Translations under genes and position numbers: made by a program
Source: Streptomyces termitum
GTDB lineage: Bacteria; Actinomycetota; Actinomycetes; Streptomycetales; Streptomycetaceae
NCBI RefSeq assembly: GCF_014650175.1
Contig: NZ_BMUL01000009.1
Location: 186,001 to 250,000 of the forward strand
Reading direction: 5' to 3'
Length of the DNA: 64,000 nt
Notes under the pieces: model-generated
The model's input: the letters and a program-made list of their open reading frames with translations, nothing else
Database searches by the model: none
What the model was told of the DNA's origin: nothing
Shown: piece after piece, positions 56,520-64,000 of the stretch
How positions within the stretch are numbered: the first letter of the stretch is position 1
How the letters are laid out: each line of letters starts with the position of its first letter

Positions 56520-57521
56520 TTACCGCCGGTCGGGCGCGTCCCAGGTGATCAGGGCCAGCAGCGGCCGGTGGTCGCTGCCGGTGGAGGGGAGGGTGCTGAC
56601 GCGGGGGACGCTGCCGCCGCCCGCGAGGACCTGGTCGATCCGCGCCACCGGGAACGGCTCCGGGAAGCTGAGCGCGAAGCCCCGGTCCGGCACGGCCAGC
56701 CGGGAGGTGAGCGGCGCGATCCCCCGGTCGTCCACCGTCGCGTTGAGGTCGCCGGCCACCACGACCCGCCGCAGCTCCTCGGCGGAGAGGAGCGCGCCCA
56801 GCCGGGCCGCGCTCTCGTCGCGCCGTGCCGAGGCCAGCCCGCCGGCCCCGATCCGTACGGACGGCAGGTGGGCCACGTACACCGCGGTCTCCCCCTCGGG
56901 GGTGCGCACCACGGCCCGCAGCGCCCGCTGCCAGGAGGCGTCGACGCCCCGGGGCCGGATGTCCAGCGACCGGTGCGCGGTGATCGGGTAGCGGGACCAG
57001 AGGCCGACCGTGCCGTGCACGGCCCGGTACGGATAGCGGGCCGCCAGCTCCTTCCGGTAGACGCCGAGCGCCGGTTCGACCAGCTCCTCCAGGGCGATCA
57101 GGTCGGCGTCGGCGGCCAGCAGCGTCCGGGCGGTGCCGGCCGGGTCGGGGTTGTCGTCGGCCACGTTGTGCTGCGCGACGCGCAGCGTGCGCTTCTCCAC
57201 CGGGGGGTCGGGCAGCAGCAGCGGCCCGAAGAGGACCGCCCAGACCACCGCGGGCAGCAGCAGGACGACCAGCGCGACCCGGGCCCGGCGGGCCAGCGCG
57301 CACAGGGCCAGGACCAGGACGAGCGCCCCGGTCCAGGGCAGGAAGTTCTCGACGAGGCTGCCCAGGCGCGGCCCGGCGTTCGGCACGAACCGGTGCAGGG
57401 CCGTCACCGCGGCCGTCAGCACCGCGAGGAGGGCGATCAGCCGCCCCCTCGGTCCCGCTCCCGGCCGCCGCCGCCAGGCCCGCCACCCGCCGCCGTCCGG
57501 CCTCCGCTCGCGCCGCGCCAC
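56520..57521 (-). CDS. Membrane-anchored endonuclease/exonuclease/phosphatase-family protein
   Basis: A 333-residue protein. Three hydrophobic helices (about 22-40, 58-78 and 82-105; 'LIALLAVLTAAVTAL', 'WTGALVLVLALCAL', 'VALVVLLLPAVVWAVLF') anchor it. The EEP domain follows: 'RVAQHNVADDNPDP' (metal Asn), 'DLIALEELVEPAL' (Glu), 'HGTVGLWSRYP', 'VVAGDLNATVDD' (Asp-x-Asn) and 'GSDHRPLLALI' (terminal Asp-His). The active site probably faces outside; substrates can be nucleic acid, sphingomyelin or phosphoinositides. GTG 57521 is chosen because the hydrophobic stretch begins just after it. Confidence 0.85.
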   Translation of the reverse strand: MARRERRPDGGGWRAWRRRPGAGPRGRLIALLAVLTAAVTALHRFVPNAGPRLGSLVENFLPWTGALVLVLALCALARRARVALVVLLLPAVVWAVLFGPLLLPDPPVEKRTLRVAQHNVADDNPDPAGTARTLLAADADLIALEELVEPALGVYRKELAARYPYRAVHGTVGLWSRYPITAHRSLDIRPRGVDASWQRALRAVVRTPEGETAVYVAHLPSVRIGAGGLASARRDESAARLGALLSAEELRRVVVAGDLNATVDDRGIAPLTSRLAVPDRGFALSFPEPFPVARIDQVLAGGGSVPRVSTLPSTGSDHRPLLALITWDAPDRR

Positions 57522-57653
57522 GCCCTCGTGTCCCCTCTCCGGTCCGTCCCCGTCCTCCGCTGGGAGGACGTCCAGAAGCCCCCGGCGGTTGCCGAACCGT
57601 TTCAGCCGAGCGATTCCCGCCGCCGTCCGCCCGCCTGTCGCGGGCCCGTCGCG

Positions 57654-57702
57654 GCCCGGCCTCCACCGGCCGCCGTCCGCCGTAGCCCGGCCTCCACCGG
57701 CC
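57654..57702. repeat. 18-bp direct repeat in a non-coding interval
   Basis: GCCCGGCCTCCACCGGCC occurs at 57654-57671 and 57685-57702, 31 bases apart, between the EEP gene and the gene at 57826. It may be a regulator site or a slippage product. The rest of the 304-base interval shows nothing further. Confidence 0.55.
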
Positions 57703-57825
57703 CCCGTGCGTCGACTTCGACCCGTACGCCTGACCCGTACGGCCGCGGGGTCCGGGGGACGGGAACCGGACACCCCGGCCGATCGTGTAACGGGGGACGG
57801 AGAAGCCGGAACGGGAGGAGACGCG

Positions 57826-58881
57826 GTGGCGGTCAACGAGGCGAGGATCGAAGGGGACACCCTGCTGCTGGGCGACGGGGTGCGGGTGCGGTTCATGCGC
57901 ACCCTCCGGCTGCCCGAGAAGGGCACCCACGGACTGCCCCCGGGACTCGGCACCTTCCCGCTCCGCCGCGTCGAGGACCACGCCGACACCGTGCCCGAGC
58001 GGTGGCGGGCCAAGGGCGGCGTGATGATGCCGGTCTACCTCCGCGAGGCCATGTGGCTGAGCTTCGGCGGCAGCGCCGAACCCACCGCGCTCCAGGTCGG
58101 CGTCGGCAAGGTCTGCGCGATCTCCGGGAAGAAGTGGACCGGCCGCCTCGACCGCCGCCCGCAGAACTACGTGGTGCTGCCCCGCCAGCCCTGGCTCGAC
58201 GGCATCAACTCCGGCGAGGGCACCGTCCGCCAGTTCGTCGCCGTCCCGCTCGGCATGGGCGCCACCGTCGAGGGCCAGGTCACCGGCGAGGAGACCGTCG
58301 GCGGCCTCCAGCTCCAGGCGTTCCCCCTCGCCCCCGGGCCGCGCGCCGCCTGGCGCGAGGAACAGCGGCGGCTCGCCGAGGAGCGGGCCCGCTTCCTCAC
58401 CACGAACCCGCCGCCCTTCGCCCCGGCCCCCATGGGGTACGGCGCCCCGATGGCGATGGCCGCCCCCGCCGGAGGGCCCCCCGCGGCGGGCGCCGCGATG
58501 GGCGTCGGGGCCGGCGGCACCATGCGCCAGGAGGTCTACCGGGACGACCGGCCCGCCGGAGACTGGTCCGCGACGCCCGAGGCGCGCGTCTTCGTCCACC
58601 TGGTCACCCCGCCCGAATGGCGCCGCATCACCGGCGAGGAACCCCCGCCGTCCCCGGCCGACCGCGCCGCCTACACCCGCGCGGGCCTGCCCTGGTACGA
58701 CTACGACGACCCGGACGGCACCGACCTCGCCCCCTCCGACACCCTCGCCGGCGTCAAGCCCGTCGGGGAGTGGCTCGGCGACGACCTCGACCCCTGGACC
58801 CCGCCCGCCCCGCACCAGACCAAGCACCTCGGCCCGCCGTCGCCCCCGCCGGGAGCGCCGATCGCCGACGGCGACTGGTGA
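57826..58881 (+). CDS. Conserved-looking protein of unknown function
   Basis: A 351-residue cytoplasmic protein that I do not recognise. The N-terminal half is ordered: 'VRVRFMRTLRLPEKGTHGLP', 'LGTFPLRRVEDHADTVPERW', 'GGVMMPVYLREAMWLSF', 'ALQVGVGKVCAISGKKW', 'NYVVLPRQPWLDGINSGEG' and 'VRQFVAVPLGMGATVEGQVTG'. These define compact beta-rich motifs. The middle (about 205-240) is Ala/Gly/Pro/Met linker. The C-terminus is acidic with 'PWYDYDDPDGTDLAPSDTLAG' (in parts) and 'PPAPHQTKHLG'. No signal peptide or membrane span. GTG 57826 follows GGGAGGAGA closely. Related proteins in Streptomyces have no assigned role as far as I know. Confidence 0.7.
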   Translation: MAVNEARIEGDTLLLGDGVRVRFMRTLRLPEKGTHGLPPGLGTFPLRRVEDHADTVPERWRAKGGVMMPVYLREAMWLSFGGSAEPTALQVGVGKVCAISGKKWTGRLDRRPQNYVVLPRQPWLDGINSGEGTVRQFVAVPLGMGATVEGQVTGEETVGGLQLQAFPLAPGPRAAWREEQRRLAEERARFLTTNPPPFAPAPMGYGAPMAMAAPAGGPPAAGAAMGVGAGGTMRQEVYRDDRPAGDWSATPEARVFVHLVTPPEWRRITGEEPPPSPADRAAYTRAGLPWYDYDDPDGTDLAPSDTLAGVKPVGEWLGDDLDPWTPPAPHQTKHLGPPSPPPGAPIADGDW

Positions 58882-58990
58882 ACCGTCCGGACCGGTCCGC
58901 CGGTACGGGGGCGGCGCCCGCCCCCGTACCCGCCCCCGTGCCGGGGACCCGCCCGCACGGCCCGGTCCCCGGCACGGTACGAAAGCATCT

Positions 58991-59584
58991 GTGAACGACA
59001 CGCCCCCGCCCGCGACCATCCGCGTCTTCATCGCCCTCGCCCCGCCCGACGACGCCAAGGACGAACTCGCGCGGGCCCTCGCCCCCGCCTACGCGGCCCA
59101 CCCCGACCTGCGCCGCAACCGCGTCGAGGACTGGCACGTCACCCTCGCCTTCCTCGGCGAACTCCCCACCGCCACCGTGCCCGGCCTCCACGCGCCCCTC
59201 GCCGCGCTGGCCGCCGCCCGGCCCCCGCTCGCGCTCTCCCTCCGGGGCGGCGGCACCTTCGACGACCGCGTCCTGTGGAGCGGCGTCGCCGGGGACCTCC
59301 CCGGCCTCCACCGCCTCGCCGACGAGGTGCGCGCCCTGGTCAAGGAGACCGGAGTCCCGTACGAGGGTCGGCCGCTGCGCCCCCACCTCACCCTGGCCCG
59401 CGCCCGGCGCGGCGACCTCACGAGCGTGCCCGACGCCGCCCGCGCCCTCGCCGGCTTCACCGGCCGCACCTGGCCCGCCGCCCGCCTCCACCTCGTCGGC
59501 AGCGGCGACGCCCGCGGCCCCGCCCCCGTCCGCTACCGCGACCTCGCCTCCTGGCCCTTCACCGGCACCCGCACCGACGCCTAG
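58991..59584 (+). CDS. thpR: RNA 2',3'-cyclic phosphodiesterase (2'-5' RNA ligase family)
   Basis: A 197-residue 2H phosphoesterase. The two HxTx motifs are 'WHVTLAFLGEL' (about residues 48-58) and 'RPHLTLARAR' (about 133-142), with 'RVFIALAPPDDAKDEL' as the N-terminal strand. The family hydrolyses 2',3'-cyclic phosphates on RNA ends. It starts at GTG 58991 without a strong ribosome binding site; it follows the previous gene by 109 bases. Length is normal for bacterial ThpR. Confidence 0.9.
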   Translation: MNDTPPPATIRVFIALAPPDDAKDELARALAPAYAAHPDLRRNRVEDWHVTLAFLGELPTATVPGLHAPLAALAAARPPLALSLRGGGTFDDRVLWSGVAGDLPGLHRLADEVRALVKETGVPYEGRPLRPHLTLARARRGDLTSVPDAARALAGFTGRTWPAARLHLVGSGDARGPAPVRYRDLASWPFTGTRTDA

Positions 59585-59618
59585 TCCCTGTCCGGGAACT
59601 CCGGCCGGCCCGCGGCGG

Positions 59619-60380
59619 TCAGCCGCGCAGCAGCCGGGCGACCTCGGTCTGGCCCTTCTCCACGGCGTGCTCCAGCGGGGTCGTGCCGGACGTGTCCGCG
59701 ATCGACCGGTCGGCGCCCGCCGCCAGCAGCAGCCGTACCGTCTCCTGGTGCTCCGGGCCGCCGTCGCCGAGGACGACGGCCTCCAGGAGGGCGGTCCAGC
59801 CGAGGTCGTTGACGTGGTCCACGTCGACGCGGACGGCCGGGTTGGTGGTGACCTCCCGGACGTAGTCGGCGTGGCCGTGCTCGCCGGCCGGGATGAGACT
59901 GGTGCCGCCGTACCGGTTGACGATCGTGTAGTCGGGGCCGGCCTTCGCCAGGACGCGGGCCATGGCAGCGCTGCCCGTCACCCCGGTCACCAGCCAGGGC
60001 GTGTCGTGCCGCTGGTCCAGCGCGTCCGGGTCCGCCCCGGCCGCCACCAGCGCCTCGGCGGCCTCGACGTGGTCGCCGGTGGCGGCGAGGAGCAGGGGGG
60101 TGCGGCGCTGCTCGTCACGGGTCTCCAGGTCGGCGCCGCGCCGCACGGCGTCCCGGACCGCCGCCGCGTCCCCGGACCGGGCCGCCGCCAGCAGGTCCCG
60201 GCTCGCCGCCGGGTCGGTGCCGGGTCGGGCGGGCGCGGTCGTGGCGGACGCCCCGCCGGTGGCCCGGGGGGTGCCCGTCGCGGCGGGGGCGGGGCCGGCG
60301 GACGCGCCGCAGGCGGTCGCGAGGACGGCGAGCCCGGCGGTCGCGGCGAGCAGGAGGACGGAGCGGCGGGACGGGACCAT
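59619..60380 (-). CDS. Ankyrin-repeat lipoprotein
   Basis: A 253-residue exported protein. The signal peptide ends in a lipobox 'LAVLATACGAS' with Cys24 as the lipidated residue, followed by a Thr/Ala/Pro linker to about residue 57. The rest is five or so ankyrin repeats ('DAAAVRDAVRRGADLETRDE', 'TPLLLAATGDHVEAAEALVAAGAD', in parts; 'GTTPLEHAVEKGQTEVARLL'). It likely mediates protein contacts on the outer face of the membrane. It is a paralogue of the cytoplasmic ankyrin protein encoded 71 bases upstream; both share 'YVREV' to 'ALLEAVVLGDGGP' almost unchanged. ATG 60380 follows an AGGAA. Confidence 0.88.
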   Translation of the reverse strand: MVPSRRSVLLLAATAGLAVLATACGASAGPAPAATGTPRATGGASATTAPARPGTDPAASRDLLAAARSGDAAAVRDAVRRGADLETRDEQRRTPLLLAATGDHVEAAEALVAAGADPDALDQRHDTPWLVTGVTGSAAMARVLAKAGPDYTIVNRYGGTSLIPAGEHGHADYVREVTTNPAVRVDVDHVNDLGWTALLEAVVLGDGGPEHQETVRLLLAAGADRSIADTSGTTPLEHAVEKGQTEVARLLRG

Positions 60381-60451
60381 GGGGGTTCCTCTTTCGGCGG
60401 GGAGGGAACGGAGCCGGCGGCCGTACGGGGGCGACGGAAAGGGCCGGCGGG

Positions 60452-61054
60452 TCAGCGGACGGCGCGCAGCAGCCCGGCGATCTCCTCGAAGCCGCGGCGC
60501 TCGGCGTGCCGCAGCGGGGTGACGCCGTCGTGGTCGGGCAGGTGCGGGGCCGCACCGGCGCTGATCAGGAGTTTTACGATCTCCTGGTGGGCGGGGCCGC
60601 CGTCGCCGAGGACGACGGCCTCCAGGAGGGCGGTCCAGCCCAGCCGGTTGACGTGGTCGACGTCCACGTCGGTCGCGCGGAGCACCTCCCGCACGTAGTC
60701 GACGTGGCCGCGCTCGGCGGCGGGGATGAGACTGGTGCCGCCGAAGCGGTTGGTGAGCGTCAGGTCGGGGCCGGGGTCGGCGGCGAGCAGGACGCGCATC
60801 ATGGCGACGCTGCCGGTCACTCCGGTGGCCAGCCAGGGGGTGTCCTCGCGGTCGTCCCGCGCGTTGACGTCGGCGCCCGCGGCGACGAGGGCCCGGGCGG
60901 CGGCCACGCGGTCCTCCAGGGCGGCCACCAGCAGGGGGGTGCGCTCGTGCCGGTCGCGGGCCTCGGTCCGGGCGCCGTCGGCGAGCGCCGCGCGCACCCC
61001 GTCGGCGTCGTCGGCGCGCACGGCGTGGAGAAGGGTCTGGTCGGCGGGGGACAT
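60452..61054 (-). CDS. Ankyrin-repeat protein, cytoplasmic paralogue
   Basis: A 200-residue protein made of about five ankyrin repeats from residue 3 to the end ('DQTLLHAVRADDADGVRAAL', 'ERTPLLVAALEDRVAAARALV', in parts; 'GVTPLRHAERRGFEEIAGLL'). It lacks the signal peptide of its neighbour but has the same repeat register, and 44 bases (60597-60640) are identical to 59758-59801 in the other gene. It is thus a tandem duplication in which one copy gained or lost a lipoprotein signal. AGGAGG precedes ATG 61054. Same strand as, and probably co-transcribed with, the lipoprotein gene. Confidence 0.88.
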   Translation of the reverse strand: MSPADQTLLHAVRADDADGVRAALADGARTEARDRHERTPLLVAALEDRVAAARALVAAGADVNARDDREDTPWLATGVTGSVAMMRVLLAADPGPDLTLTNRFGGTSLIPAAERGHVDYVREVLRATDVDVDHVNRLGWTALLEAVVLGDGGPAHQEIVKLLISAGAAPHLPDHDGVTPLRHAERRGFEEIAGLLRAVR

Positions 61055-61230
61055 GGGGGGCCTCCTCGGGAGGAAGGGTGTGCGGTGCAGGGCGGACCGG
61101 AGACCGGTGCGCACGGCCACCGCGACCCCGGCCCGGACACCGGCGCGGAGCCGGGCGGGGTCGAGGAGCGGGGGCCGTGCGGCACGGGGCGCCGGACGCG
61201 GCGGGGTCATCGGGGTGCCGCTCGCCGGTG

Positions 61231-61773
61231 TTACTTGGCGAGGGAGGCGACGCCGGCCTGGGCGAACTTCTCGTCGAGGTCGCCGGAGGGGGCGCCCGCG
61301 ACGCCGATGCCCGCGATCGGGGCGCCCTTGGCGGTGACGGGGGCGCCGCCGCCGAGGAAGAGGGTGCCGGGGATGTCCTTGAGGGTGGGGGCGTTGGTCA
61401 GGCGCTTGGCCAGCTCGGAGGTGGGGGCGTTCCAGGAGACGGCGGTGAACGCCTTCTTCTCGGCGGCCTCGTAGGACTGCGGGCCCGCGCCGTCGCCGCG
61501 CATCGTGAGGATGGTGTTGCCGTTGCGGTCCACGACGGCCACGGAGACGCGCTGGTTCTCCTTCTTCGCCGCGTCCAGGGTCGCCTGAGCGGCCTTCGTC
61601 GCCGCCTCGATCGTCAGGTGGGTGGAGTCGAAGGTGTTCTTGTTCTTCGCGTCGGCCTTCACCGCGGCGGCCGGAGCGGCGGCCGGGGCGGAGGCGGAGG
61701 CGGAGACGGCGCCGAAGGTGCCGGCGGTCAGGACGGCCGCGACGGTGGCACCGAGGACGAGCTTCTTCTTCAT
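61231..61773 (-). CDS. Secreted HbpS/GlcG-family protein
   Basis: A 180-residue exported protein with an MKKKLVLGATVAAVLTAG signal peptide, cleaved near 'SASASAPA'. The GlcG/HbpS domain is complete: 'LTIEAATKAAQATLDAAKKE' (in parts), 'VAVVDRNGNTILTMRGDGAG', 'AEKKAFTAVSW', 'LFLGGGAPVTAKG' and 'GIGVAGAPSGDLDEKFA'. HbpS of S. reticuli is an octameric haem-degrading sensor that works with the SenS-SenR two-component pair. Neither sen gene is adjacent here, and the preceding genes are ankyrin proteins. TAA stop; ATG 61773 with GGGAG upstream. Confidence 0.9.
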   Translation of the reverse strand: MKKKLVLGATVAAVLTAGTFGAVSASASAPAAAPAAAVKADAKNKNTFDSTHLTIEAATKAAQATLDAAKKENQRVSVAVVDRNGNTILTMRGDGAGPQSYEAAEKKAFTAVSWNAPTSELAKRLTNAPTLKDIPGTLFLGGGAPVTAKGAPIAGIGVAGAPSGDLDEKFAQAGVASLAK

Positions 61774-62086
61774 GACGACTCCCGGGGGGATCGAGGCGGA
61801 CCCGTTCGGTCCGGCGGAGGGGGGCGGTTCCTTCGTTCTGCCTCCATCCTGGGCCCGGCTCCGGGGCCGCCCGGTCGGCCCGGCGGCTACCGGACGCGCG
61901 CGGACGGCCGACCCCGGGGTCAACCGATCGGTGGATACGCCCGCCGGGTCCGGGGCCCCGCCGCCGCGCCCCACCCCCTTCCGGGGGCCGGAAGAAGCCT
62001 TTCGTATGGTGAACCCGCTCCGGTGCGCCCGGAGCGCCGGTCCGGCCGCCGCCGGACCCGCCACCCCCGGGAAGGGAGACCGGAGC
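61774..62086. other. Divergent promoter interval between HbpS and racemase-like genes
   Basis: A 313-base non-coding stretch. It contains the palindrome ACCGATCGGT (61923-61932) in a TCAACCGATCGGTGGA context and a TATGGT hexamer (62005-62010) that could be the -10 of the racemase-like gene. No gene or RNA motif is visible. Confidence 0.4.
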
Positions 62087-62812
62087 GTGCGTGCCGTCGC
62101 GGTGATCAACCCCAACACCTCCGAGGCCACCACCGCCCTGATGACCGCCCTCGCCCGCCGCGTCCTGCGGCCGGAGGACGGCCACGAGGTCCTCGGCGTC
62201 ACCGTCGCCGAGGGGCCGCCGATGCTCACCGACGAGGAGGCGCTGCGGGCCTCGGTCCGCCCCGTCCTCGACGCGGCCGGCCGGCTCCTCGCCGGACCCG
62301 GCGGCGACCGCGTCGGCGCCCTCGTCGTCGGCGCCTTCGGCGACCCCGGCGTCGAGGAGCTCCGGGCCCGTACCGGCCTCCCCGTCATCGGCCTCGCCGA
62401 GGCCGCGCTGCGCGAGGCCGGGGCGGGCGGCCGCAGGTTCGGCACCGCCACCACCACCCCCGGCCTCGCCGCCGCGATCACCGCCCGCGCCGCCCGGCTC
62501 GGCTGGGCCGCGCAGCACACCGGCGTCCGCGTCACCCCCGGCGACCCCCGGCGGCTGACCGCCGCCCCCGGGGAGCTGACGGAACGGCTCGCCGAAGCCG
62601 TCCGGGCCTGCGTCGAGGAGGACGGCGCCGAGGCCGTCGTCATCGGCGGCGGCCCGCTCGGCGCCGCCGCCGAGGCGCTCCGCGACCGCTTCGCCGTCCC
62701 CGTCGTCGGCCCCGTCCCCGCCGCCTGCCGCGAAGCCGCCCGCCTCCTCGGCCGCCCCGTCCACCGGACGCCGGACGGCCCCCGCCGCACCACCCCGCAC
62801 CGGGACCGCTGA
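62087..62812 (+). CDS. Aspartate/glutamate/hydantoin racemase-family protein
   Basis: A 241-residue protein of the Asp/Glu racemase superfamily. The N-terminal 'VAVINPNTSEATTALM' and 'VGAFGDPGVEEL' and 'PVIGLAEAALREA' match the hydantoin-racemase branch. In that branch two cysteines do acid-base catalysis, in the strands before 'F-D-x-G' and in 'GCAGM'. Here the equivalents read 'GAFGDPG' and 'IGGGPLGAAA', so both appear replaced by Ala and Gly; the only cysteines are at 'RACVEE' and 'AACREA'. Activity as a racemase is doubtful. GTG 62087 follows GGAAGGGAG. It is 58 bases before the amidohydrolase gene and probably in one operon with it. Confidence 0.8.
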   Translation: MRAVAVINPNTSEATTALMTALARRVLRPEDGHEVLGVTVAEGPPMLTDEEALRASVRPVLDAAGRLLAGPGGDRVGALVVGAFGDPGVEELRARTGLPVIGLAEAALREAGAGGRRFGTATTTPGLAAAITARAARLGWAAQHTGVRVTPGDPRRLTAAPGELTERLAEAVRACVEEDGAEAVVIGGGPLGAAAEALRDRFAVPVVGPVPAACREAARLLGRPVHRTPDGPRRTTPHRDR

Positions 62813-62870
62813 TCCCCGGGCCACCACCCCCGGCCCCGCCCCTCCACCGCCACCCCCACGGGAGTTCCGC

Positions 62871-64000
62871 ATGCGCACCCTGATCACCGCGAGCCATGTG
62901 GTCGGCTACGACCCCCGGGCCGACGACCACGTCCTGATCCGGGACGGCCAGGTCGTCTACGAGGACACCCGGATCGTCCACGTCGGCCACGGCTACGACC
63001 CCGCCGCCTGCGACCGGGTCGTCGACGCGGGGCGGGCGCTCGTCGGCCCCGGCTTCATCGACCTGGACGCCCTCGCCGACATCGACCACGCCCTCCTCGA
63101 CACCTGGCACGCCGACGACCGGGGCCTGCAATGGTCCGAGGAGTACGCGCTCCGCGGCCCGCGGGCCGTCTTCGACGCCGAGGAGCGGGAGTTCGTCCGC
63201 TCCTACGCGCTGGGCCAGCTGATCCGCAACGGCATCACCACCGCCATGCCCATCGCCGCCGAGACCCACTCCGACTGGGCGGAGACGTACGACGACATGG
63301 CCCGCGCCGCCGACGCCGCCGCCCGCCTCGGCCTGCGCGTCTACCTCGGCCCCAGCTACCGCTCCGCCGTCCCCGTCGTCACCGCCGACGGCACCCCCGC
63401 CCTCCACCACCGGCCCGAGAAGGGCGAGGAGGGCCTCGCCGACGCGATCCGCTTCGTACGGGACTTCGACGGCGCCCACGACGGCCTGGTCCGCGGCGCC
63501 CTGCTGCCCTGCCGCATCGAGACCCTCACCCCCGAGCTGATGCGGGCCACCGCCCGCGCCGCCGGGGAACTCGACTGCCTGGTACGGCTCCACTGCCTCC
63601 AGGGCACCGGCGAACTGCGCCGCCTCGCCGCGCGCGGCACCACCCCCCTCGCCCTGCTCGCCGAGACCGGCCTGCTCGGCCCCCGCCTCCTCGTCCCGCA
63701 CGGCATCTACATCGGCGGCCACAGCGAGGTCGACACCCCGTACGCGGGCGAACTCGACGCCCTCGCCACCCTCGCCGGGATCGTGCACTGCCCCCACACC
63801 ATGGTCCGCTACGGCGCCGCGCTGGAGGACTTCGACCGCTACCGCGCGGCCGGCGTGACCATGGCGATGGGCACCGACTCCTTCCCGCCGGACATGATCC
63901 GGAACATGGACTACGGCACCAACCTGTCCAAGCTGACCACCCGCCGCCCCGACGCGGGCTCCGCCGCCGACTACTACCGCGCCGCCACCCTCGGCGGCGC
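62871..64000 (+). CDS. Amidohydrolase-family (chlorohydrolase-like) protein, partial
   Basis: The first 376 codons of a gene that runs past the window edge, so the C-terminus is missing. It is a cyclic amidohydrolase: the beta-sandwich start 'DGQVVYEDTRIVHVGHGYD' leads to 'LVGPGFIDLDALADIDHALLD', where the usual HxH after 'GFIDL' is replaced by D-A-L-A-D-I-D-H, a pattern of one chlorohydrolase-like subgroup. Later parts are 'RNGITTAMPIAAETHSDW', 'LDCLVRLHCLQG', 'LVPHGIYIGGHSEVD', 'IVHCPHTMVRYG' and 'VTMAMGTDSFPPDM' (metal Asp). Together with the racemase-like gene it suggests use of a cyclic amide, ureide or N-heterocycle. ATG 62871 has GGGAG upstream. Confidence 0.88.
   Translation, partial: MRTLITASHVVGYDPRADDHVLIRDGQVVYEDTRIVHVGHGYDPAACDRVVDAGRALVGPGFIDLDALADIDHALLDTWHADDRGLQWSEEYALRGPRAVFDAEEREFVRSYALGQLIRNGITTAMPIAAETHSDWAETYDDMARAADAAARLGLRVYLGPSYRSAVPVVTADGTPALHHRPEKGEEGLADAIRFVRDFDGAHDGLVRGALLPCRIETLTPELMRATARAAGELDCLVRLHCLQGTGELRRLAARGTTPLALLAETGLLGPRLLVPHGIYIGGHSEVDTPYAGELDALATLAGIVHCPHTMVRYGAALEDFDRYRAAGVTMAMGTDSFPPDMIRNMDYGTNLSKLTTRRPDAGSAADYYRAATLGG

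Noticed and set aside
1..64000. tRNA, rRNA, insertion sequences, prophage or integrated plasmid
   Set aside because: No tRNA-like cloverleaf arms, no transposase or integrase proteins and no att-like repeats were seen.

Overview
The window is a chromosomal segment of a Streptomyces-type actinomycete. The evidence is the very high G+C with strong third-position G/C bias, many GTG starts, AGGAGG-like ribosome binding sites, a rare TTA codon, and family content typical of the genus (SARP regulator, AfsR-like ATPase domain, SpoIIE/PAS phosphatase, LysM wall hydrolase behind a c-di-AMP riboswitch, KatG/FurA, HbpS). I see no tRNA, rRNA, insertion sequence, prophage or CRISPR array.

1-12.4 kb holds housekeeping and accessory genes: a PadR regulator with a divergent START/AHSA1 gene around a perfect inverted repeat, a ThrE-type exporter, a secreted PHB-depolymerase-like esterase, a TPR protein, a cupin, an M20 amidohydrolase, a TMEM165/GDT1 cation transporter behind a yybP-ykoY (Mn2+) riboswitch, a lipase gene broken by one extra G and carrying a TTA codon, a nucleosidase, a helix-hairpin-helix protein, a DUF5519 protein, a YihY membrane protein and a NUDIX hydrolase. 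12.4-24.9 kb holds a small secreted protein, a cyclophilin, a zinc-free L31, a large PAS/GAF/PP2C phosphatase, an alpha/beta hydrolase, a universal stress protein next to a phosphoribosyltransferase-hydrolase fusion, the riboswitch-controlled LysM protein, a DUF6197-like protein, a NmrA-type oxidoreductase behind a textbook SoxR box, and a Tat-exported phospholipase C. 24.9-39 kb holds an amino-sugar-type catabolic locus (DeoR regulator, SIS isomerase, class II aldolase) with a long operator, an SDR, divergent katG/furA, a C45 acyltransferase, a GlxA-type regulator, a GAPDH, argG with an ARG box and a second M20 enzyme.

39.1-55.9 kb is the centre of interest: a RiPP biosynthetic cluster of the azole/dehydroamino-acid type. 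A 56-residue precursor (plus strand) has a thiopeptide-like acidic leader and a 21-residue core made only of Ser, Thr and two Cys plus a final Ala. A long minus-strand operon, mostly with overlapping start and stop codons, encodes an RRE/E1-like partner protein, two complete SagD-type YcaO cyclodehydratases, a two-domain SagB-type dehydrogenase, a split LanB dehydratase (glutamylation plus elimination proteins), an M50 metalloprotease with a PqqD-like N-terminus, and an ABC-2 exporter. A SARP regulator lies upstream. Only one small SpaB_C protein is present, so a classical pyridine-forming thiopeptide is not supported unless that protein is itself the pyridine synthase. The likely product is a linear, heavily azole- and dehydrobutyrine/dehydroalanine-rich peptide. 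The system is not one I can name.

56-64 kb returns to accessory genes: a membrane-anchored endonuclease/exonuclease/phosphatase-family protein, an unrecognised 351-residue protein, a 2'-5' RNA ligase-like phosphodiesterase, two paralogous ankyrin-repeat proteins (one a lipoprotein), a secreted HbpS/GlcG protein without its usual two-component partners, an Asp/Glu-racemase-family protein that seems to lack the catalytic cysteines, and an amidohydrolase that runs off the end of the window.
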